Positions 55,096 through 63,357 of a stretch of DNA of 64,000 nt are shown here, in pieces. Under the pieces are notes generated by a model. It worked only from the letters and a program-made list of their open reading frames with translations. It did no database searches and was not told the DNA's origin. The stretch is from NCBI RefSeq assembly GCF_900186975.1, contig NZ_LT906441.1, positions 1,302,001 to 1,366,000 on the forward strand. The letters run 5' to 3'. Position 1 is the stretch's first letter. Every line of letters starts with the position of its first letter. The stretch comes from Cutibacterium granulosum. Lineage in GTDB: Bacteria; Actinomycetota; Actinomycetes; Propionibacteriales; Propionibacteriaceae. A program made the position numbers and the translations under genes.

Positions 55096-56431
55096 GAGTC
55101 ACGACCTCTCAGCTCGTTCAGTACATGGCGCAGATCCTCGGCGGTGGCGTCGTCGCGTCGGATCCACTCGCCCGCAATGATGGTGGCGGTGACGTCCTCG
55201 GCGGTTGCCGTCAGCGGCCAGCGTGTCGGGTCCACCCCGGCCAAGCGAGCCGACGACGGATCGACGACGACGACGTCAGCAGGATCACCCACGCTCAGCC
55301 CGGCGAGGTCGGAAGCGGGTGTGGAAACTTGGTGCGGGCGTGGTCCCGCTGCCGGGCGCAGGCTCGCCACCCCGTATCGAAAACCGATCTTCCACAGGGA
55401 GTTGCAGCCGATGACTCCTCGGGTCCCGGTGGCCAGCCGAGTGGTGGACTCGAGCATGCGCAACTCGGCGAAGGGGTCGGTGACGACGTCCTCGTCGGTG
55501 CCGATCGTCAGACGCACCTCGGCGTCGAGCAGATCCTTGACCCGCGCGATGCCGTCCCCCAGATCGGCCTCGGTGGTCGGGCACAGCGAGACGATGGTGT
55601 CCGTGCGAGCAATCATGGCGATGTCGTCGTCGCTCAGGTGCGTGGCATGGACGACGGTGGTGCGATCGGAGAGCACTCCAGCACGTTCCAGGACGGCGGT
55701 GGGCGTCAGTCCGTGGGCGGCCAGACACTCCTCGTTCTCACGGGGCTGCTCGGAGACATGGACGTGGATCGGGGTGCGGTCCGGCAAGCCCGAGATAGCT
55801 GTGGCCATCTCGTCAGGACTGACGGCTCGCACCGAGTGCAGGGCCGCTCCCGGCGTCACCAAGGGGGAATCCGGCAGGGCATCAGTGAGAGCGTTCCAGC
55901 GCTCCAACCATCCCTTGACACTGCCGTCACCAAACCTCGTCTGGTCCTCGCCGAGTGGAGCTCCCGGTCCGGCGTGCAGGTAGCAGGTGTCGAGCAGGGT
56001 GATCCGGATACCCGCGTCGACGGCAGCGTTGACAACGGCCAACTCCATGTCGTGGTGCGGGTAGGGGGTGCCGTCGGGCCGGTGGTGGACATAGTGGAAC
56101 TCGCCCACGCTGGTGTACCCGGCAGCCACCATCTCGGCGAAGGCCGCTCGTGCCAGGCGGTGGTAGGAGTCCGGGTCGAGGCGGTTGGCCAGCCGGTACA
56201 TCTCGGTCCGCCAGGACCAGAAGTCCTCACCTTCCCCGGCTCCTCGAGTCCGCGGTGGAAGACGTGGGAGTGCGTGTTGGCGAATCCGGGAACAGCGACG
56301 CCGCTGAAGCTGTGGCGATCGTGCTGGGCGTCAACCGTGACTTCGGTGATGACGCCAGCATCACTCGAAACGCGCACATTGTGCGCAACCCGTCCCTCGA
56401 CGAGGGCCTTCGGGAAGAACCACTCACTCAC
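55092..56431 (-). pseudogene. hutF: formimidoylglutamate deiminase HutF, broken by a 1-nt deletion
   Basis: From ATG 56431 the frame reads SEWFFPKALVEGRV and PGFANTHSHVFHRGLEEPG, then shifts; the next frame continues EDFWSWRTEMYRLANRLDPD to the stop at 55092. One extra base in the C4 tract 56234-56237 (GGGG on the coding strand) would give PGEGEDFWSW and a normal protein of about 446 aa. HutF converts formimino-glutamate to N-formyl-glutamate. Metal-site residues (HSH, HVHVSEQ, GTDEDV) are present. Overlaps its neighbours by ATGA or GTGA. Confidence 0.88.
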
Positions 56432-57630
56432 TTGACCAGCTCCTCCAACACGGCTCGCAGAGCCTCCGCTCCCGCCTCGCAGTCCTCGTCGCTGGCTGAT
56501 TCGGCCGGGCAGTGGGACGCTCCGGTGGGATTGCGGACGAAGAGCATCCCGGTGGGCAGCGTCGCGGCCAAGGTGGCAGCGTCGTGACCCGCTCCCGTCG
56601 ACAGCTGCGGGGTCTCCTCACCGAGGACCTGCAGCATCCGATGACGCAGGTCGTCGTCGAAGGCGGTGCGGTCGGTCCATGACTCACGGGCCCAGACGAC
56701 CTGGCACCCCTGCTTGTCAGCAGCCTCTGCTGAGATCTTCTGGATCTCCTCGACGACCTTGGTGACGGTGCCGGGGTCCTCGGCTCGGCAATCCAGCCAC
56801 ATCGTCGTGGCCGAGGCGATGACATTCGTCCCGCCTGGCTCGACGTTGATCCGCCCAACCGTCGTCACACAGCCCTCCCGCTCAGCGGCCTCACGGGACG
56901 CCAGGATGGTTTCGGCCACTGGGATGACGGGGTCGTGGCGATCGGGGATGAGGGTGGTCCCGGCATGGTTCCCCTGCCCGGTGAACTCGGCACGCCAGCG
57001 GCCGTGCGGCCGCACCGCTGTGGCAATCGCGACCGGGTGGTCGAGGTCGGCCAGCCCGCGCCCTTGCTCGACGTGCAACTCGATGAAGCAGGAGGCATCG
57101 AGCAGGACATCGTCAGGCTCGATGAGATCAGGGTCCAGGCCGGCCTCCCGCCAGGCGTCCGGCAGACTCTGTCCGTCCCGGGCGACGAGCCTGCGGGCGT
57201 CGTCCTTGCTGAGCTTGCCCGAGGCCAAGCGTGACCCCAGACAGGGCATGCCGAATCGTGCGCCCTCCTCATCAGCCATGGCGACGACGGCAAAGGGTTT
57301 CGACGGCTCGACCCCGGCTTCCTTCATCTTCGCCACGGCCACGAGGGAGGAGACGACGCCGAGCGGCCCGTCGTAGGCACCGCCGCCAGGGACTGAGTCC
57401 AGGTGGGACCCCGTCAGGACGGCCTCCGGGCCCGGCATTCCCCACCACGCCCAGATGTTGGCATTCATGTCCGTGACGATCGTCAGAGCCAACTCGGTGG
57501 CCTTCGTGACGAACCATTCCCGCAAGGCCACCTCGTCAGGGCGGAAGCAGAACCGCGAGTAGGAGCCGTCCTCGTTGCGTCCGATCCCGGCGATCTCGTC
57601 GAGCAGGGCTGCCGCTGTCTAGGTCGTCAT
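56428..57630 (-). pseudogene. M20-family amidohydrolase of the hut cluster, nonsense codon at position 4
   Basis: The expected start, ATG 57630, overlaps the hutU stop, but codon 4 is TAG (57621-57619). Beyond it the frame is open and conserved: LLDEIAGIGRNEDGSYSRF, GSHLDSVPGGGAYDG, MADEEGARFG, FIELHVEQG and AGHDAATLA, the marks of allantoate/carbamoyl-amino-acid amidohydrolases. In this cluster it may act as N-formylglutamate deformylase, the last step to glutamate (inference). A later GTG at 57531 would lose about 33 conserved residues. Confidence 0.8.
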
Positions 57631-59636
57631 CACTTCACCAATCCGTCGATGAGGGCGTCATCGACCAGGTAGGGCAGGGTGATCTGGGCGTCGTCGTGTT
57701 CCTGGTTGAACTCGGTGGCCGTCTCGATGGAGTGGTCGTTGCGGGCCCAGCCGCGTCGGGCCACACCGCACATGACGTCCCACAGCAACCCACTGCGGAT
57801 GACGGCGTCGACCCGCTCGGAGCCGTCCAGGACCAGCCCGAAACCACCATTGATGGCATTGCCGATTCCCGTGCCGCCGCCATTGTGCAGGGTCACCAGG
57901 CTCATGCCGCGAGCGGCATTGCCGGCGAAGCACTGGGTGGCCATGTCCGCCATGACGTTGGAACCGTCCTTGATGTTCGCGGTCTCGCGGAAGGGGGAGT
58001 CGGTGCCGGACACGTCGTGGTGGTCGCGGCCCAGCATGACCGGGCCGATCTCGCCGTTGCGCACCATCTCGTTGAACCGCAACGCGATGTCCCTACGGCC
58101 CTTGGCGTCCTGGTAGAGGATTCGGGCCTGGGTGCCGACGACGAGGTCGTTGGCCTCGGCGTCCCGAATCCAGATGTAGTTGTCGCGATCCTGACCGCGG
58201 CGATTCGGGTCGATGCAGCTCATTGCAGCCTGGTCGGTGGCGACGAGGTCCTCGTGACGGCCCGACAGGCACACCCAGCGGAAGGGGCCGTAGCCGTAGT
58301 CGAAGAGCTCGGGGCCCATGATGTCCTCGACGTAGGAGGGCCAGATGAACCCATTTCGGGAGTCCCCGTCCTTGGCGATCTCGGTGACACCGGACTCGTA
58401 GATGGCGTTCATGAAGGCGTTGCCGTAGTCGAAGAAGTACGTGCCGCGCTCGGTGAGGGTGCGCACCAGCTCGAAGTGCTTGCGCAGGGTGGCGTCGACC
58501 CGGCGGCGGTACTCGTCACGGTCGGTGGCCAGCAGCTCGGTGCGTTGTTCGAAACTCAGCCCCTGGGGGCAGTAGCCGCCGTCATAGGCTGCATGGCAGC
58601 TTGTCTGGTCGGACAGTAGCGGGATGTCGATGTCGTGGTCGACGGCGTACTGCAGCAGGTCGACGATGTTGCCGTGGTAGGCGATGGAGATCGGGGTGCG
58701 CTCGGCGATGTGTTTCTGCGCCAGGGCGAAGACCTCGTCGAGGTCCTCGGAGACGTGCCCCACCCAGCCCTGGTCGAGACGGGTCTGGATGCGCGACATG
58801 TCGACCTCGGCGATGATTCCGACGGCGTGGGCGATCTCGGCAGCCTTGGGTTGGGCCCCGGACATTCCGCCCAGTCCCGACGACACGAAGAGCACTCCTG
58901 AGAGGTCACCGTCAGCGGGGATCCCGAGACGGATGCGCCCGGCGTTGAGGATGGTGTTGAAGGTGCCGTGGACGATGCCCTGCGGGCCGATGTACATCCA
59001 TCCGCCGGCGGTCATCTGGCCGTAGTTGGCGACTCCCATCTCCTCACAGATCTCCCAGTCCCTCTGGTTGTCGAAGCGGCCGACCATGAGCCCATTGGTG
59101 ATGATGACGCGTGGGGCCTCCGGGCGCGACGGGAACAGGCCCAGCGGGTGACCGCTCATGACGACCAGGGTGGTGTCCTCGGTGAGCTGCTCGAGGTATT
59201 TCTTGATGAGTCGGTACTGCAGCCAGTTCTGGCAGACGCTGCCGGTTTCGCCATAGGTGACGAGTTCGTAGGGATACAGCGCGACGTCGAAGTCGAGGTT
59301 GTTGTCGATCTGCACCTGGAAGGCCTTGCCCTCGGTGCAGCGGCCTTCGTACTCGTCGATGGGACGGCCCTTGAGATGACCAGCCGGACGCCAGCGGTAG
59401 GCGTAGATGCGGCCGAAGGTGCGAAGTTCCTCGAGGAACTCTGGTGCGGCCTTCTCGTGCAGTTCCGGGGGAAGGTAACGCAGGGCATTGCGCAGCGCGA
59501 TCTTGGTCTGATCCGGGGTGAGGTGGAATCCACGTGAGGGTGCTCGTCGGATTCCGGGCTGGAAGACCGGGTCGGGTGGGAACTCGGCGTCGAGCTTGAT
59601 CGTCATGGCTGCGGCAGTGCTGCTGTTGTCGTACAT
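57630..59636 (-). CDS. hutU: urocanate hydratase HutU
   Basis: This 668-aa enzyme uses NAD+ to hydrate urocanate to imidazolonepropionate. It has the NAD-binding SSGLGGMSGAQPKAA, the block MLGRDHHDVSGTDSPFRET, and LHNGGGTGIGNAINGG. It is about 100 residues longer than the E. coli-type enzyme, matching the long subclass. First gene of the hut operon; a start at MTIKLDAEF 10 residues later is also possible. Confidence 0.94.
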   Translation of the reverse strand: MYDNSSTAAAMTIKLDAEFPPDPVFQPGIRRAPSRGFHLTPDQTKIALRNALRYLPPELHEKAAPEFLEELRTFGRIYAYRWRPAGHLKGRPIDEYEGRCTEGKAFQVQIDNNLDFDVALYPYELVTYGETGSVCQNWLQYRLIKKYLEQLTEDTTLVVMSGHPLGLFPSRPEAPRVIITNGLMVGRFDNQRDWEICEEMGVANYGQMTAGGWMYIGPQGIVHGTFNTILNAGRIRLGIPADGDLSGVLFVSSGLGGMSGAQPKAAEIAHAVGIIAEVDMSRIQTRLDQGWVGHVSEDLDEVFALAQKHIAERTPISIAYHGNIVDLLQYAVDHDIDIPLLSDQTSCHAAYDGGYCPQGLSFEQRTELLATDRDEYRRRVDATLRKHFELVRTLTERGTYFFDYGNAFMNAIYESGVTEIAKDGDSRNGFIWPSYVEDIMGPELFDYGYGPFRWVCLSGRHEDLVATDQAAMSCIDPNRRGQDRDNYIWIRDAEANDLVVGTQARILYQDAKGRRDIALRFNEMVRNGEIGPVMLGRDHHDVSGTDSPFRETANIKDGSNVMADMATQCFAGNAARGMSLVTLHNGGGTGIGNAINGGFGLVLDGSERVDAVIRSGLLWDVMCGVARRGWARNDHSIETATEFNQEHDDAQITLPYLVDDALIDGLVK

Positions 59637-59864
59637 CGTTTAGTTCCCCCAGATGCATTCTCGGTGTGATGTTGTTGTGGCACGATGGTCGTGACGAGGT
59701 CGCACACACAATTGCCATGGGCGGATCGCACCGGTGTGATCGCCGTTGGTTGCCTCGCTAGGGAGACATCACTGACCGTATCACTGCGGGGGTACCTGCT
59801 TAGCCGGGTTAGGACCAGCCGTTGGCACAACTCCGAGTGAGAACACAATGCGAGGAGAAGTACC

Positions 59865-59894
59865 GTGAAAAGACGCACCGTCATGACCGCTGGA
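59865..59894 (+). pseudogene. start of a gene interrupted by the IS256-family element
   Basis: GAGGAGAAG precedes GTG 59865, which opens VKRRTVMTAG, ten codons with the look of a signal-peptide head. The frame then enters the left inverted repeat of the insertion sequence at 59895 and soon ends. The gene faces away from hutU. No continuation is visible on the far side of the element. Confidence 0.5.
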
Positions 59895-61331
59895 GGGTGT
59901 CAGGAAGTTTGTGTGTGAGGCTCTGATCTAGAAGGAGTTTCACCGATAATGACTTCGGTGTCACCGAAGAAAAACCATGACCCGGCGAGGGTCAACGAGA
60001 TCAGCGAGAAGCTGATGGAAAATCCTGAGCTCGCCAGCTTGATCAGCGAGCTGTCGACCTCCGCTGATGATGCCAGCGAGCTGGTCAAAGGCCTGCTGCA
60101 GGCATCGATCAACGCTGGTCTGCAGGCAGAGATGGATGCGCATTTGGGCTATAGCCATTCTGACCGCAAGACCAAAGCCCAAGTGGAAACCGCACAGGCG
60201 AACAATCACCGCAATGGGTCGTACACCAAGACCGTCAATTCTGGCTACGGCGCGGTGGAAGTGACCGTGCCCAGGGATCGTGCCGGCACGTTTACGCCCC
60301 GGATGGTGCCCAAGGGCGCACGCCGGCTCACAGAACTCGACGACATGATCGTCTCGCTATACGCCGGCGGGATGACAGTGCGCGATATCCAGCATCACCT
60401 CGCGACCACGCTCGGGGTGGATATGAGCCCGGATACGATCAGCACCATTACCGATGCGGTGTTAGACGAGGTCATGATCTGGCAAAACCGCCAGCTCGAC
60501 GAGTTTTACCCGGTGATCTTCCTCGACGCGCTACGCGTCAAGATCCGTGACGGCCACCGCGTGGTCAACAAAGCCTGCTACATGGCGGTTGGTGTCGACA
60601 TGGACGGCATCAAGCACATCCTGGGATTGTGGATCGCCGACAACGAAGGCGCTGCATTCTGGGCATCGGTGTGCGCGGATCTGGCCAACCGCGGTGTCCA
60701 GGACGTGTTCATCGTGTGCTGCGACGGGCTCAAAGGCTTGCCGGAAGCCGTGGAAGCCACCTGGCCGAATTCCATGGTGCAGACCTGCATTGTGCACCTG
60801 ATTCGGGCTGCGAACCGGTGGGTGTCCTACCAGGACCGCAAACCCGTCTCCCGGGCGCTGCGTGAGGTCTACACGGCCGCAAACGAGGACACCGCCCGTG
60901 CCGCCTTGGATGCGTTCGAAGCCAGTGAACTGGGCCGGAAATACCCGCAGTTGGTCAAAGTCTGGCGCGACGCTTGGGAGCGGTTCGTGCCGTTTCTACA
61001 GTTTCCGCCGGCGGCACGCCGGGTGCTCTACACCACCAATTCAATCGAGTCGCTCAACGCTGAACTGCGTAAAGCTACCCGCAACAGGGGCCAGTTCCCG
61101 AACGATACCGCGGCGCTGAAGACGCTTTGGCTGATGATCTGCAACATCGAAGACAAGCGCGCTGCGCAGCGAGCGAAGAAAGCAAAGCGCGACGTTGAGT
61201 GCAACGGCTATATTGAAGGAGCGAAAGCCACCGGGTGGAAACAAGCCATCAACCAACTAGCCGTGGCTTACCTCGACCGATTCGCGGACTACTTGTAAAC
61301 CAACCCCCCGCACACAAAGAATCGGACACTC
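59895..61331 (+). mobile_element. IS256-family insertion sequence
   Basis: A 1437-bp element bounded by imperfect inverted repeats that begin GGGTGTC (left) and GAGTGTC (right, complement strand), matching at about 18 of 26 positions and sharing a TTTGTGTG block. It carries one transposase gene. No 8-9-bp target duplication is evident: left flank ACCGCTGGA, right flank TCGCTCCGT. Confidence 0.75.
59949..61298 (+). CDS. IS256-family mutator-type transposase
   Basis: This 449-aa DDE transposase carries LVKGLLQASINAGLQAEMDAH, the NHRNGSYTKTV motif, VPRDRAGTF, the first Asp in VIFLDALRVKIRDG, the second in VCCDGLKGLPEA with the following CIVHLIRAA, and the Glu in TTNSIESLNAELRK. The frame is complete, so the element may be active. 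It has AAGGAG upstream. Confidence 0.95.
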   Translation: MTSVSPKKNHDPARVNEISEKLMENPELASLISELSTSADDASELVKGLLQASINAGLQAEMDAHLGYSHSDRKTKAQVETAQANNHRNGSYTKTVNSGYGAVEVTVPRDRAGTFTPRMVPKGARRLTELDDMIVSLYAGGMTVRDIQHHLATTLGVDMSPDTISTITDAVLDEVMIWQNRQLDEFYPVIFLDALRVKIRDGHRVVNKACYMAVGVDMDGIKHILGLWIADNEGAAFWASVCADLANRGVQDVFIVCCDGLKGLPEAVEATWPNSMVQTCIVHLIRAANRWVSYQDRKPVSRALREVYTAANEDTARAALDAFEASELGRKYPQLVKVWRDAWERFVPFLQFPPAARRVLYTTNSIESLNAELRKATRNRGQFPNDTAALKTLWLMICNIEDKRAAQRAKKAKRDVECNGYIEGAKATGWKQAINQLAVAYLDRFADYL

Positions 61332-61497
61332 TCGCTCCGTGTCCTGGCCACCCTCGACACCCACCATTTCAAGCCCCGACTCGGTACCGACCGCGATCAT
61401 CGAACGCTCGACGCCCTCCTACCACAAGCGGTCGGGGAACACGTCTACGGAAACCACGATCTCAGAACGACTCCAAGACCCCCGGTTCTTGGGGTCC
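61332..61497 (+). pseudogene. decayed fragment, perhaps a PIN-domain (VapC) toxin end
   Basis: Right after the insertion sequence a frame without a start reads LRVLATLDTHHFKPRLGTD and EHVYGNHDL. The ATLDxxHF piece resembles the end of VapC-type PIN nucleases, but the match is short. It is joined on the right to a shortened antitoxin gene. Confidence 0.35.
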
Positions 61498-61575
61498 TCA
61501 GCTGGCTTCACGTGCCCACTGCCGCACCATCTCGTCGGTGACACGAACACCGTTGTCGGCAACAAACTCACTCAT
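61498..61575 (-). pseudogene. shortened antitoxin gene related to the one at 39790
   Basis: ATG 61575 gives MSEFVADNGVRVTDEMVRQW, nearly identical to the antitoxin at 39790-40074, followed by only AREAS and a stop. The last codons and stop (around CTCAGCTGGCTT on the plus strand) match the true 3' end of the intact gene, so the middle of about 68 codons appears deleted in frame. Confidence 0.65.
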
Positions 61576-61880
61576 CTCAACCTCCTCATCTGAGCCAGAA
61601 ACCCTTTTGTCAACCAGTTCGCGTGGATCACCAATACTGACCTGCCAGTGCCACGGACAAACACCATCTCGATTGGCCGCCCTGAACTATCAAATCCGAT
61701 TGTGGCCCATCGCGCCGGCTCAACATCCTCAGCACCCCGACGTACCCGAGCACCACTCGAACCCGTCTCATACGCCTGCCGAACCTGCCTACACTTGACC
61801 CGTGTTTCAACGCATTCGGGTGAACCACTGACGCACACAGCAGAATACGCACGCGACATCACTTGGAGAACACGCTGCAG
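61572..61880 (-). pseudogene. frameshifted toxin gene of the same toxin-antitoxin family
   Basis: The 3' two thirds read VRQAYETGSSGARVRRGAED, ATIGFDSSGRPIEMVFVRG and TKGFLAQMRRLR, ending in an ATGA overlap with the antitoxin start. The conserved NALKHG motif expected nearer the N-terminus is in a different frame (VVHPNALKHGS), so at least one frameshift near 61795-61810 breaks the gene. The layout resembles BrnT-like small RNase toxins preceding a ribbon-helix-helix antitoxin. Confidence 0.55.
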
Positions 61881-62008
61881 ACGACAACCAGAACAAGACA
61901 CTCCGCCCAAGCCTCATTCCGCTCCTGCTTCTTCATTTCCGGTAATCGTGTTTCAGACGATGCCTGCACGTAAGCGCTGCACCGATGCGATCTGAGGGGA
62001 GGCCTGTG

Positions 62009-62476
62009 ATGACGGACATGGATGCCCGTGATGAGGCGGCTGCTGCTGATTTCGAGCAGGGGTGGTCGGGTGAGCGTATTGCGGCTGCTCGGCGTGCTTG
62101 GGGTCCTGCGGTGTCTGATGGGCTACCGGTGTGGTTGAACAGGCAGCTCGCCGAGCGGGCTCATGCTGAGGGGCGCAGTGAGTTGGGGATCATCCAGGAA
62201 GCCCTCACTCGCTACTTCACCTCCGAAGGAGTGGAAGTGATGGACACGACCGTGGAAAGTGGGACGACCTATGAAGTGGTCACCCATCGTGAGGTCTCGG
62301 CTGAGGCGAATTTCTGGGTGTTCGAGATTCCGGCCCTCGGGGTTGTCGGGCAGGCAGCGGAATTGGGTCAGGTCGCAGACGAGGCCCGCGGGATCATTGC
62401 TGCTTGGAATGAGGACGGACCCGATGAGGATTCGGTCACAGTCCAGGTTCGTTTGGATGGCGAGGCTGGAGCGTAA
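62009..62476 (+). CDS. antitoxin-like protein with HicB-like C-terminal domain
   Basis: This 155-aa protein starts at ATG 62009 behind GGGGAGG. Its N-terminal part (SDGLPVWLNRQLAERAHAEG and IIQEALTRYFTSEG) looks like a ribbon-helix-helix domain. The C-terminal part (YEVVTHREVSAEANFWVFEI and GVVGQAAELGQVADEARGII) resembles the HicB-type antitoxin fold. No matching toxin gene is adjacent, so it may be an orphan. Confidence 0.55.
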   Translation: MTDMDARDEAAAADFEQGWSGERIAAARRAWGPAVSDGLPVWLNRQLAERAHAEGRSELGIIQEALTRYFTSEGVEVMDTTVESGTTYEVVTHREVSAEANFWVFEIPALGVVGQAAELGQVADEARGIIAAWNEDGPDEDSVTVQVRLDGEAGA

Positions 62477-63238
62477 CGCATGTGAGAAAAGGTGCAAGGG
62501 AAGAGTGCCACGCCCGCAAGGCACTGGAGCACGCACGCGGCCGCACGCAAGCGGAAGGCCATCGCTCTGCTGAGGGCCGAGAGGAAGACAGTGTCAGTGA
62601 CACCGCTTTCACCGACGAGGACGCACATCGGCCACCAGACATTCACCACAGGACTCCATGCCGACCTGGGCTTTTAGGGCACCACGGAGCACGTGGGGTA
62701 AGCCAACTTCAACGCGCCCCGTTCCTGGCCAACCTCGGCATCCAAAAGCGGGCCACCGCCCCGCGACAATCTGCCAGTCGCTTGCCGTCATGGCAGGCCG
62801 GCAGCCCCACAGTTACCGCAGCCACGCACCCCAGCCGCCCTGTCGCGACCATGGGCAAGACAGGGGACGTACACGGTGACCACACCGTCACCGTCCAGAT
62901 ACAAGGAATCCCCCGGCTTCGGTCCGCATCCGCTAGACATCCCACCGGGGGCCGTGTGGGCAATCCGCAGACTCCCACTCCGTTTTTCCTACGTCCCACT
63001 ATAGACCATGGAAAACTCAACGACCACCGGCGTGGCTTGGTCAATGGTGCGGCCCCACACGTTCCATGCTGTCTCTGCAGCTGAGTGGCATGGGAGACCA
63101 CTCCACGTCTCAATCCTTGGGAACTGGTGGACGTGTTCCTTTCGGAGGGATCCACGGTGATGACTGTCGCAGAGGGGCAGGCGTCGGCCCCCATGCCGAT
63201 CACATCGCAGCCCGCGCCGACCGAGTCGCAGTAAAAGG
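62477..63238. other. gene-poor scarred region before the tRNA
   Basis: Open frames occur but none has a credible product or ribosome binding site. I could not identify remnants with confidence. The stretch lies between toxin-antitoxin debris and a tRNA gene, a usual landing zone for mobile elements. Confidence 0.45.
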
Positions 63239-63312
63239 TGGGGCGTGCGGGGCTCGAACCCGCGACCCAGGGATTATGAGTCCCCTGCTCTGACCTGCTG
63301 AGCTAACGCCCC
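63239..63312 (-). tRNA. tRNA with CAT anticodon (elongator Met or Ile2)
   Basis: On the minus strand a 74-nt cloverleaf: acceptor GGGGCGT/ACGCCCC, D-arm GCTC/GAGC, anticodon arm GGGGA-CTCATAA-TCCCT with anticodon CAT, T-arm GCGGG-TTCGAGC-CCCGC. The loop CTCATAA fits both elongator tRNA-Met and the lysidine-modified tRNA-Ile2; the initiator type lacks this pattern. No CCA is encoded. Confidence 0.88.
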
Positions 63313-63357
63313 CGACAGTCCTCAAGGCAGTGGGCTGCCTCGAAGGTCTTGTGTGTC

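Noticed and set aside
62482-63084. 200-codon plus-strand frame after the orphan antitoxin
   Set aside because: Its translation is low in hydrophobic residues, lacks any motif and has no ribosome binding site.
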